Shown here piece by piece: positions 33,796 to 41,395 of a DNA stretch of 57,499 bases. Each line of letters begins with the position of its first letter. Position 1 is the first letter of the stretch. A program made the translations under genes and the position numbers. The DNA is taken from positions 1 to 57,499 of the forward strand of contig CATXZD010000016.1 of the NCBI GenBank assembly GCA_958403905.1, given 5' to 3'. The DNA is from an uncultured Ruminococcus sp. (GTDB lineage Bacteria; Bacillota; Clostridia; Oscillospirales; Acutalibacteraceae). The notes under the pieces were generated by a model. That model was not told the DNA's origin, ran no database searches, and saw only the letters and a program-made list of their open reading frames with translations.

Positions 33796-34673
33796 TGGCT
33801 GAAAAAGTTAAATCCAGAATTCAGGAGAAAAAAGCAAAGCTTCGTGCTCCGATGACGGGAAAAGATTGGATTAAATTCATAATCCTTATGATTATCTCCA
33901 TTGTTTTCATTGCTCCTATTTTGCTTGTTTTGATGAACAGCTTTAAGGGCAAGCTCTTTGTCAGCAATGAGCCGTTTGCTTTTCCGAATGCAGAAAGCTT
34001 TGTAGGACTTAAAAACTACACAAACGGCATTGAAAAAATCGACTTCTTCAGTGCGTTCTTTGTATCGCTTTTTATAACCGTATTCTCGGTAATCCTTATT
34101 GTGCTTGCAACGGCAATGTGCGCATGGTTTATTACCAGAGTTAAAACATGGTACACCAAGCTATTGTATTTACTTTTTGCATTTTCAATGATTGTGCCGT
34201 TCCAGATGGTTATGTACCCGATGTCGCAGGTTGCAAATATGCTTCACCTTGACAATATGGTCGGTATCGTTGTAATCTATCTCGGATTTGGCGCAGGACT
34301 TTCGGTGTTTATGTTTGCGGGATTTGTAAAATCTGTGCCGCTTGAAATTGAAGAGGCGGCAATGATTGACGGCTGCGGTCCGATGAAAACATTTTTCCTC
34401 ATCGACTTCCCGATTCTTCGTCCGTCTGCAATTACCGTTGCAATTCTAAATGCAATGTGGATTTGGAACGACTATCTGCTTCCAACGCTTATTTTGAGCG
34501 ACGTAAAGACGCTTCCTATGGCTATTCAGTATCTGCGCGGCGGTTACGGTTCAATTGATATGGCGGCAATGATGGCTATGCTCGTGCTTGCAATCATACC
34601 GATTATTATATTCTACTTCGTTTGTCAGAAGTACATTATAAAAGGTGTTATGGCTGGTGCTGTAAAGGGTTGA
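33795..34673 (+). CDS. Sugar ABC transporter permease (MalG-type)
   Basis: 292 residues, an N-terminal basic tail, then six helices; EAA loop EEAAMIDGCGPMKTFFLIDFPILRP region. It pairs with the preceding permease to form the channel. Last gene of the transporter unit, followed by a strong terminator. Confidence 0.92.
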   Translation: MAEKVKSRIQEKKAKLRAPMTGKDWIKFIILMIISIVFIAPILLVLMNSFKGKLFVSNEPFAFPNAESFVGLKNYTNGIEKIDFFSAFFVSLFITVFSVILIVLATAMCAWFITRVKTWYTKLLYLLFAFSMIVPFQMVMYPMSQVANMLHLDNMVGIVVIYLGFGAGLSVFMFAGFVKSVPLEIEEAAMIDGCGPMKTFFLIDFPILRPSAITVAILNAMWIWNDYLLPTLILSDVKTLPMAIQYLRGGYGSIDMAAMMAMLVLAIIPIIIFYFVCQKYIIKGVMAGAVKG

Positions 34674-34775
34674 TTTTCAGTCAAAACAATAAGTCGGTGC
34701 TTAACTATGGAAACACGGATTAATCATATGTGCTTATGTGTTGCAAAAATTAAAATAAAATAATTTATAAAAAGA

Positions 34776-34815
34776 GGCTGTCGCAAATTTTCACTCATTT
34801 GCGACAGCCAATTTT
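34776..34815. terminator. Intrinsic terminator between the permease and SleB-like genes
   Basis: GGCTGTCGCAAA (34776-34787) pairs perfectly with TTTGCGACAGCC (34798-34809), followed by AATTTT. The units are convergent, so it may serve both. Confidence 0.88.
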
Positions 34816-34843
34816 AATTTAATTTTCGCAGTAAAAAGTAGTA

Positions 34844-35635
34844 TTAATATCCCCAACGGTCAAAAAATCTTACATCCTGATATGTAAGAATGTAGTTTTG
34901 GCTTTCGTGGAATGCGCTTTGTACAAGATTCGGGTTGTACATATACATAATTCTGTGCTGAACGGCGTCGTGGTTTTCATCAAAAATGTACCTTACCGCC
35001 TGCTTGCAGGCTTCGTTAGTGCCGATATCCGTTCTGCCTGTGTAGTGGCAGTCGTCAATAACCGACTGAACGCTTGTGTAGCCGTCAAAGCACATTGCGT
35101 CTTTTACCGCCTGAGCAATCAACGCCGCACCGACAAATCCGCCTGAGCCGAATTCGCCCATACAAAGGCGCTCAAGCAAGTCTCTGTCAGCATCGCAAAG
35201 CGTAACCTGACCGCATTCATACGTTGTGTCGGGGTTGTCAATGGCAACAAGGTAGCCTGCGTTCCACTGCGCATTGTAGTCGGCAGGGACTTTTGGCGGA
35301 ATTGCCGTAGCAAACGGGATTGTTGCCGCCCGGGTTGTCGGCTGTGCGGTAGATGGCTTTGTTGCCTTAACCGCCTTGGTTGACGGCGCAGTAGTTGTTG
35401 CCTGAGTTGGTTTTACTGTTGTTTGAGCAGGCTCTGTCGTTGTAAGAATTATTCCCTCGCCTGCGGCAATTTCATCAATTTTAGGGTTGATGTTTGATGC
35501 AAGAGCTGTTTGTTCGCCCTCGCCCGCTTTTAACATTCCGCTAGCAAAGACGGTCTGAATTACAACAAGCACTGAAACAAGAACAAGTACAACCGACAGA
35601 ACTTTGTTGATTTTTCTATCAAAAAATTTTTTCAA
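34844..35635 (-). CDS. Secreted SleB/CwlJ-like cell-wall hydrolase
   Basis: 263 residues. An N-terminal membrane helix or signal anchor (about 11-31) precedes a Thr/Pro/Ala-rich low-complexity linker (about 62-115). The C-terminal domain has the order seen in SleB-type hydrolases: LLERLCMGEFGSGGFVGAAL (candidate catalytic Glu in GEFG), AQAVKDAMCF, SVQSVIDD, and FHESQNYILTYQDVRFF. The family cleaves peptidoglycan, in spore cortex or vegetative wall. The linker resembles that of the nearby amylase. It lies convergent to the transporter genes and downstream of the AraC gene. Confidence 0.65.
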   Translation of the reverse strand: MKKFFDRKINKVLSVVLVLVSVLVVIQTVFASGMLKAGEGEQTALASNINPKIDEIAAGEGIILTTTEPAQTTVKPTQATTTAPSTKAVKATKPSTAQPTTRAATIPFATAIPPKVPADYNAQWNAGYLVAIDNPDTTYECGQVTLCDADRDLLERLCMGEFGSGGFVGAALIAQAVKDAMCFDGYTSVQSVIDDCHYTGRTDIGTNEACKQAVRYIFDENHDAVQHRIMYMYNPNLVQSAFHESQNYILTYQDVRFFDRWGY

Positions 35636-35792
35636 ACTGAATCACCTGGATAACTTATTATAATTACTATAATTTTAACATAGTAAATCTTTGCTTTCAA
35701 GCCGTAGTATCGCACAAAACCGAGCTGAAAATTAAGTTAAAAACTCACAATAATATTCTGCTCTGTGTGTCGGTTAAGTGAAAAAAATACCG

Positions 35793-35826
35793 AAAAAAGA
35801 AAGATGCCGACGCAATATGCATCGGC
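35793..35826 (-). terminator. Intrinsic terminator of the AraC-family gene
   Basis: Minus strand GCCGATGC - ATATT - GCGTCGGC (35826-35806), then ATCTTTCTTTTTT. Confidence 0.75.
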
Positions 35827-35842
35827 ACCGTTGGTGATATTT

Positions 35843-36700
35843 CTAAAACGACTGGCGCTCTGTTTTTCTGTATTTTGACGGGGTGGTGTCGTAATACATT
35901 TTGAACGCTCTGTTGAAATTTGAAATGTTGTTAAATCCCGACATTCCAGCAATTTCGATAATCGGAGTATCAGTTGTTGTCAGCAGCATAGCCGCACGTG
36001 TAAGACGAAGCTCGTTTACGTAGTTTACAAAAGTTGTGTTCATAAGCTCCTTGAAAAGGTGCGACACGTAATAACGGCTTAAGCCTGTTATTTGCGCGAT
36101 TGTGTCAAGCGAAATGCTGTCGCAGAAATTCTCATTGATATACTCGGTAATTCTGCGCAGCGCACGGTACTTTTTACCCTGAGTTTCAACGTCAAGAATC
36201 TCAATATACTTGTTTGCAAAGAGAATGTAGAAAATTTCATACATTTTTCCGTGAACAAGAAGCTGGAAAAAGTCAAACTTTTCATTTTCAGCCTTAGTAA
36301 TGGTTCTCAATGCGTCGAGCATTTCTGTGTAAAATGCATCCTCGGGGGTGATTTTTATAAAGTGAGTACAGTTGCCGGTTGTAAGCCCTCTGATAAGGCT
36401 CTGCGGGATATATTCCTGCGTAACGGAAGCAGGATTTGAAAGATTGAGCAGTACTACGTCAACAACAGCGTTGCGATTTTCGGAAATTCTGTACTTTTGA
36501 TTCGGGGAAATAAAGTACATATCGCCCTGATTAATGCTGTATGAATTGGTAGTAGTTTCAAGAGTCATTGAGCCTGTTCTTACAAGCGCGATAACGACCT
36601 CGCCGTGAACATTCCAGATGTTATCAATGACCATTTCGCCGCAAACGACTCTGAATGCGGAACTTGAAGTTGTAGCAGAACGCAAAAAATCAAAACTCAT
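35843..36700 (-). CDS. AraC-family transcriptional regulator
   Basis: 285 residues: an N-terminal cupin-like sensor (about 15-150) and a C-terminal pair of helix-turn-helix motifs (SLDTIAQITGLSRYYVSHLFKE and IIEIAGMSGFNNISNFNRAFK regions) with the usual PSKYR ending. Being next to amylase and oligosaccharide transporter genes suggests control of starch or maltodextrin use; the ligand is unknown. AGAGGTG is the ribosome-binding site and a near-consensus promoter lies 55-85 bp upstream. Confidence 0.9.
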   Translation of the reverse strand: MSFDFLRSATTSSSAFRVVCGEMVIDNIWNVHGEVVIALVRTGSMTLETTTNSYSINQGDMYFISPNQKYRISENRNAVVDVVLLNLSNPASVTQEYIPQSLIRGLTTGNCTHFIKITPEDAFYTEMLDALRTITKAENEKFDFFQLLVHGKMYEIFYILFANKYIEILDVETQGKKYRALRRITEYINENFCDSISLDTIAQITGLSRYYVSHLFKELMNTTFVNYVNELRLTRAAMLLTTTDTPIIEIAGMSGFNNISNFNRAFKMYYDTTPSKYRKTERQSF

Positions 36701-36755
36701 AAAAACACCTCTATTTATTAATAATAATGATATGTTGCCTTAGACTACGCTACTA

Positions 36756-36784
36756 ATAATAATTATTATTTAATATATTGTCAA
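36756..36784 (-). promoter_or_regulatory. Promoter of the AraC-family gene
   Basis: Minus strand TTGACA (36784-36779), 17-bp spacer, TATTAT (36761-36756). Confidence 0.8.
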
Positions 36785-37039
36785 TATTTTACTTAAAATT
36801 TCAAAAAAAAAATAGATGTTTCAAAAAAAAAATAAAAATTTAATATTCCACGTTTAATCGACATTTTCTATGAAAATTCAGATGTTTATTCCGTTTTAAA
36901 AGATGAATTTCTTGGTTTTAGGTGCAGGAAACTGATATTATATTGGCAAAAAGGTCTTTTCCGGGCTCAGCAATATATAATCAAAATTATGAAAAGGATG
37001 TTTTTTGATTGTTATATTGCGTTTTTATCACGGCAGAGC

Positions 37040-37506
37040 ATGTAAAGAGTGAAGTGTGGAGTTAATGGTCGCTGCGCTCCGAATTTTAAATTTATATATT
37101 GGTAACGTTTCGGGACGTGTAGAAACCCGTCCCCTACGGATTTAAAACAAACGTTTCATATCCAATCGTGACTATTGTAGGGACACGACACATTCTCTGC
37201 ACTAAATTCAACATTTGTAATTATCTATAAAAATTTACCGGTCGAGGCACTTGACCGTAGGGACACGGCAACGTTGATGTAATAATAACGTTTATGTAAA
37301 TTTCAAATGTTTTTGTTATTCATTTTGGCGAACACAGTTCGCCGCTACAGTATTTAAACATGGTTAATTGTCATTTGTTAATTGTTAATTGTCCGACTTA
37401 TAGGGCGGATTAAAAAATGAAGTAAAGTTGTTTCCTGCGTCAAAGTCAGAAAAATGTACAGTTACCGAGATACCGATCTATAGCTATGCTCCGACCCTTA
37501 GGGCGT
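37040..37506. repeat. Repeat island between the AraC and WYL regulator genes
   Basis: Modules: GAGTGAAGTGTGGAGTTAAT, GGTCGCTGCGCTCCGAATTT, GGGACGTGTAGAAACCCGTCCC (37113-37134), a broken GTAGGGACACGACAC hairpin (37177), GGTCGAGGCACTTGACC, a half hairpin GTAGGGACACGGC (37259), GGCGAACACAGTTCGCCGC (37328-37346), AT-rich tracts (37370-37392), and a 100-bp block (about 37408-37506) nearly repeated at 56446-56548. The block abuts the stop codon of the WYL gene. The remaining 36785-37039 is AT-rich with no gene seen. Confidence 0.75.
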
Positions 37507-38508
37507 TTAAAAAGACGTTTGAAAAGCGGATAATTTTTGGTTGAATTCGTCAACGGCTTTTTGGGGCGAGAGAATCCTTACCTTTGTGTCAAGACCGAAC
37601 ACCCAAGCATAAAACTGCGGACTGAGCATAACGTCAACATTAACGGTAAAGCTTGTTTCACTTTCTTTTGCAATTATCACGTTAGAGCCGAATCGGTCAA
37701 CGATAACTCCGATAAGGCTGTTGTCTACCGACAGCTTAACGTTTGCCTGTTCTCCGCCGAACATTGAGAAAACGCCCTTCATATAGCCTGCAAGGTCAAA
37801 TTTTTCAAAGGTTTTTCTGCCGTCACGCTCGTCGCCTGAGATTTCGATAGACTCCATTTTGTCAACACGATAGTGCTTAATCATCTGAGCGTCGCTGTCG
37901 TATGCAACGAGGTAGTAATTTTCGTCATCCCAGCAAAGCGCCCAGGGCGAAACCTTGTACAATGCGCCGTTTTTACGCTCAACCTTGACGATTTTCTTTT
38001 CACTTCCAAAGTCGATTTCCCAGTTGCAATATTTAAAAGCAACCTGCTTTTCACAAGCAATTGCGTTGTGCAGTGTGTCAACGTTGTAGTAGATTTTTTC
38101 GTTGATGTTTTTTACCCGATTTGAAACATAAACCTGCCTTTGAAGTTGTTTGCCCTCGTTTTCGCTGACAAGCCCCTCAAGTTTTTTAATAAGCGAAAGA
38201 CTTTTTTTGTGCGTAATAAATTTTGAACTTTGGATTGCGTCAACAAGAAGCTTCAATTCGGGTACTTCAAAGTCACGGCTGCCGACATAATATTTTACGG
38301 TTGTGGTACGTGTTCGGCAGATGTCAAGCCCAAAGGTTTCGAGGATTTTTAAATCATCATACAGGCTCTTTCTCTCTGTTTTTATTCCGTAAGCTTCAAG
38401 CGCCTGCTTGATTTCGTTTGCAGTAAGACCGTGGTTTTCGTCTGTCTTTTCGAGCATAATTTTTTGCAGATACAAAAGTTTCTGTTTTTGCATTGAGCTT
38501 TTTGCCAT
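37507..38508 (-). CDS. WYL-domain transcriptional regulator
   Basis: 333 residues: an N-terminal winged helix (LTANEIKQALEAYGIKTERKSLYDDLKIL) and a WYL ligand-binding domain (VSPWALCWDDENYYLVAYDSDAQMIKHYRVDKM), then the WCX extension. WYL proteins sense nucleic acids or small ligands and regulate many systems. Encoded 12 bp after the AEC transporter and probably cotranscribed. The 3' end touches a dispersed repeat block. Confidence 0.88.
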   Translation of the reverse strand: MAKSSMQKQKLLYLQKIMLEKTDENHGLTANEIKQALEAYGIKTERKSLYDDLKILETFGLDICRTRTTTVKYYVGSRDFEVPELKLLVDAIQSSKFITHKKSLSLIKKLEGLVSENEGKQLQRQVYVSNRVKNINEKIYYNVDTLHNAIACEKQVAFKYCNWEIDFGSEKKIVKVERKNGALYKVSPWALCWDDENYYLVAYDSDAQMIKHYRVDKMESIEISGDERDGRKTFEKFDLAGYMKGVFSMFGGEQANVKLSVDNSLIGVIVDRFGSNVIIAKESETSFTVNVDVMLSPQFYAWVFGLDTKVRILSPQKAVDEFNQKLSAFQTSF

Positions 38509-38520
38509 GGCGGTTCTCCC

Positions 38521-39444
38521 TTAAAGTATTTGAGAAAATGCAACTACAAGCGGCATTGTGACAATGGATACAAGCGTTGTCACGGTAACGGCGCTTACCG
38601 AAAGCTCAACGTCCCTGTTGTATTTTGCCGCAAACATTGTGGTTGTGGCGGCAGTCGGCGCAGAGCTTGCAATTATAAATGCTACAATGATGGTTTTGTC
38701 GATGCCGCAAATCGACATAATAATTGCGGCAACAACGGGAATTGCAACAAGTCTTACGGCTGTCGCGGCGTAGGCACCCAAATCGGTGAACGCCTTTTTG
38801 AAATCAGCCTGCGACAGATAAAATCCGATTACAAGCATTGGCAGCGGGGTGTTCAGCGCAGACAGATATTCAATTGGTTGGCTGATTATGTACGGCAGGT
38901 CGATTTTGCAGACGAACAAAATCAGCGCAATAATTACGCCGGCAACGCCCGGATTGAAAGCAAGCTTTTTAATTGAGAGCTGTTTTTTGTCGCCGCTCAT
39001 ACTTACAAGTCCGTACGTCCACACAAAAATGTTGAATACGGCAACGAAAATTGAGCCGTAAAACCAGCCGTCATCGCCCAATATCGCCTTTTGCAAAGGG
39101 AGCGACATAAAACCGCAGTTTGAAAAGATAACTGAAAATTGCAAAACTCTTTTGCGGCTTTCGTTTTTGTCACGAAACAAAAGCTTTGCAATCAGAATTG
39201 AGCCTGCAATGATTAACGAAGCGCAGAGCGTGGCAATTGCAATCTTGCCGAGAAGCTCAAAGCTGAATTCCCTTTGAAAAGCCGTTATCATAACACAGGG
39301 CGTTACAACATATAAAACTATGTCGGTAATGTGCTTTGATGACGAGTCGGTTAAAAGTCCCTTTTTTCCGCAAATAAAGCCCACCGCAATCAAAATAAAC
39401 AGCACAAGCACCTGCTCGGCAATCATAACAAAATTTTCTGCCAC
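38521..39444 (-). CDS. AEC-family transporter (auxin efflux carrier type)
   Basis: 307 residues with about ten hydrophobic segments. N-terminus VLFILIAVGFICGKKGLLTD is typical of bacterial AEC permeases, and the C-terminal half (SSAPTAATTTMFAAKYN) matches the conserved second-repeat motif. Substrates in bacteria are mostly organic acids such as malate. The GTG at 39444 fits family alignment; an ATG at 39426 is the alternative. First gene of a unit with the WYL regulator. Confidence 0.87.
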   Translation of the reverse strand: MAENFVMIAEQVLVLFILIAVGFICGKKGLLTDSSSKHITDIVLYVVTPCVMITAFQREFSFELLGKIAIATLCASLIIAGSILIAKLLFRDKNESRKRVLQFSVIFSNCGFMSLPLQKAILGDDGWFYGSIFVAVFNIFVWTYGLVSMSGDKKQLSIKKLAFNPGVAGVIIALILFVCKIDLPYIISQPIEYLSALNTPLPMLVIGFYLSQADFKKAFTDLGAYAATAVRLVAIPVVAAIIMSICGIDKTIIVAFIIASSAPTAATTTMFAAKYNRDVELSVSAVTVTTLVSIVTMPLVVAFSQIL

Positions 39445-39509
39445 CTAAAAAACTTCCCAACATATAAAAATTTAAGGATTATTACTCGAATCATAAGTAA
39501 TACCCGATA

Positions 39510-39538
39510 ATTTTAGCACAGCGGAGGTCAATTTTCAA
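39510..39538 (-). promoter_or_regulatory. Promoter of the AEC-WYL unit
   Basis: Minus strand TTGAAA (39538-39533), 17-bp spacer, TAAAAT (39515-39510). Confidence 0.6.
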
Positions 39539-39684
39539 ATAAAAAGATTATATGATTCCTGCAAGTTCGACAACATAAAACGACATTATAAACAAAACTG
39601 TATTAGTTTTATAGTGCAAATTCACCAACCGATTTGAAAAAATATTTTAAATATGTATTAACCGCCGAAAATTATTAGTGTTTG

Positions 39685-39713
39685 TTGACAATTATTTTTT
39701 CAAAATGTATAAT
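39685..39713 (+). promoter_or_regulatory. Full-consensus sigma-A promoter of the histone-like gene
   Basis: TTGACA (39685-39690), 17-bp spacer, TATAAT (39708-39713). A perfect consensus suggests strong constitutive expression of the next gene. Confidence 0.92.
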
Positions 39714-39779
39714 TATATTAACAGCAAAAACTATATAATATTGCATTATATCATAAAAACTTGAAAGAAGGATTTTTTT

Positions 39780-40184
39780 ATGGCAACAACAAAGAAAGCT
39801 GCTGCAACAAAGGCTGCAGCCGAGAAAGAAACTGCAGTTAAAGAACCCGTAAAGAAAGCAACAACAAAGGCTGCTGAAAAAGCAACAGAAACTCCTGCTA
39901 AGAAAGCTCCTGCTAAAAAGGCTCCTGCAAAGAAAACTGCTCCTAAAAAGGTAGCTCCCAAGAAGCCCGCTGCTAAGGCTGTAGAAGCTAAGACAGAATC
40001 AAAGGTAGATTTCTTTGTTGAGTACGGCGGAGTCCAGGTTTCAATCGAAGAAGTAATCAACAACGTAAAGATTACACTCGGCAAGAATGCAAAGGAAATT
40101 TCCGTTTACCTCAAGCCCGAAGAAAGCAAGGCTTACTTTGTAGCTGACGGCGAAGAAAAGGAAATGGACGTATTCTTCTGCTGA
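39780..40184 (+). CDS. Histone H1-like lysine/alanine-rich protein with DUF6465-type C-terminus
   Basis: 134 residues. Positions 1-70 form a low-complexity tail of Lys, Ala, Pro and Thr with repeated PAKKA/APAKK units, like eukaryotic H1 tails and bacterial Hc1-type proteins, so DNA binding is likely. Residues about 72-134 (VDFFVEYGGVQVSIEEVINN ... ISVYLKPEESKAYFVADGEE) form a small compact domain of the DUF6465 type known from clostridia, with no assigned function. Perfect promoter and AAGAAGG ribosome-binding site point to abundant product. A nucleoid or RNA-binding role is inference. Confidence 0.8.
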   Translation: MATTKKAAATKAAAEKETAVKEPVKKATTKAAEKATETPAKKAPAKKAPAKKTAPKKVAPKKPAAKAVEAKTESKVDFFVEYGGVQVSIEEVINNVKITLGKNAKEISVYLKPEESKAYFVADGEEKEMDVFFC

Positions 40185-40215
40185 TAAGCAAAGAATATAC
40201 AATATAAATTTTTAA

Positions 40216-40262
40216 AGGCTCTATTTGTTGCTATCCCAACATTTATTATAGAGCCTTTTTGT
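40216..40262 (+). terminator. Intrinsic terminator after the histone-like gene
   Basis: AGGCTCTAT (40216-40224) pairs with ATAGAGCCT (40248-40256), followed by TTTTTG. Confidence 0.85.
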
Positions 40263-40366
40263 TATATAGTATAAATATAGAATAAGCTGCTTTGAGTATG
40301 TATATAAAAGGAAGGAAATGACTTTTATGGATGTGTATATCCATGTTGATGGTGTAACCAAAGCCG

Positions 40367-40609
40367 ATGCATTTTGAAACAAACTCGAAAGCAAGCGTGT
40401 GTTATTACACGGAAGGAGATAGTGTGACGCTCATAGGAAATGTGGAATTTATCGAAGATAAAAAGTTGCAGGAATCGGTATGGAATGAAACAGACAGAAA
40501 ATTCTTTAAGAACGGCATAGATGATCCCAAATTTAGGCTAATTAAATTTCATACGCTTGAAGCAACATTTTGGATAGAAGGAAAATTCAGAACTTGCAAA
40601 TATAAGTAA
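40367..40609 (+). pseudogene. C-terminal fragment of a pyridoxamine-phosphate-oxidase-like flavoprotein
   Basis: The 80-residue frame reads MHFETNSKASVCYYTEGDSV ... VWNETDRKFFKNGIDDPKF ... FHTLEATFWIEG, which matches the second half of general-stress/PPOX-type FMN-binding proteins. About 50 N-terminal residues with the first half of the FMN-binding barrel are missing. The frame is closed by a stop at 40355-40357 and no ribosome-binding site precedes the ATG. A decayed gene is the best reading; expression as a small protein is not excluded. Confidence 0.65.
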
Positions 40610-40664
40610 TAATTTGCAAGTTGCTTTGATTTTGTTTAATTAGTAAACATTTGGAGGAAAAGTT

Positions 40665-41252
40665 ATGAACGTACCGACTGTTACAAACGCTGAAAAACTT
40701 TTATGTGAAGCTGAAAAGCTGAATCCGGGTTTGTGGGTTGAGCATAACAGAACGGCAGGGAATTGCGCAAGAGCGATTGCCGAGCAATGCGAAAATTTAA
40801 ATCCCGGATATGCGTATGTTTTCGGTTTGCTCCACGATATTGGCAGGCGTGAGGGTATTACCGATATGAAGCATATAATTGACGGCTATAATTTTATGCT
40901 GTCTATGGGGTATGACGACAGCGCACGAATCTGCCTTACACACTCGTTTCCTGATAAAAATATAAATTCCTATAACGGCAAGAATGATTGTGACAATAAA
41001 GAAACCGAGTTTATCAAGTCATTTCTTGATAATACGGAGTATGACGATTACGACAGATTAATTCAGCTTTGCGATGCAATTTCCTTTCCAAACGGCGCAA
41101 CCTTTCTTGAAAAAAGGCTTGTCGATGTAGTTATGCGCCGAGGTTTCAACGATTACACGGTGCAAAAGTGGAAAGCGTTTTTCGAATTAAAGGAGTATTT
41201 TGACAACAAAACGCAAACGGATATTTACAAAATTTTGAACGTGAGTATATAA
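40665..41252 (+). CDS. HD-domain phosphohydrolase-like protein
   Basis: 195 residues. The metal-binding HD signature is FGLLHDIGRREG, with an upstream His in VEHNRTAGNCARAI and a downstream Asp in LIQLCDAISF, the order of an HD domain. The family hydrolyses phosphoesters of nucleotides or similar compounds; the substrate is not predictable. GGAGGAAAAGTT precedes the ATG. It stands alone, with terminators on both sides. Confidence 0.82.
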   Translation: MNVPTVTNAEKLLCEAEKLNPGLWVEHNRTAGNCARAIAEQCENLNPGYAYVFGLLHDIGRREGITDMKHIIDGYNFMLSMGYDDSARICLTHSFPDKNINSYNGKNDCDNKETEFIKSFLDNTEYDDYDRLIQLCDAISFPNGATFLEKRLVDVVMRRGFNDYTVQKWKAFFELKEYFDNKTQTDIYKILNVSI

Positions 41253-41340
41253 ATCTAAAAATATATTATATTAAAACACAAAAACAAATTATTCTATGTT
41301 AATAAACACATCTGTGAATTTTCCGCAGAGGTGATATTAA

Positions 41341-41376
41341 AAAATGGTATCCGCCTGTAAAAGAGGATACCATTTT
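41341..41376. terminator. Bidirectional terminator between the HD gene and the dockerin gene
   Basis: AAAATGGTATCC (41341-41352) pairs perfectly with GGATACCATTTT (41365-41376) between convergent genes. Confidence 0.88.
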
Positions 41377-41395
41377 CTGTTATAAAATATTTTAG

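Noticed and set aside
39746..40084. Long antisense ORF opposite the histone-like gene
   Set aside because: It mirrors the low-complexity Lys/Ala codons of the sense gene and has no start signals of its own.
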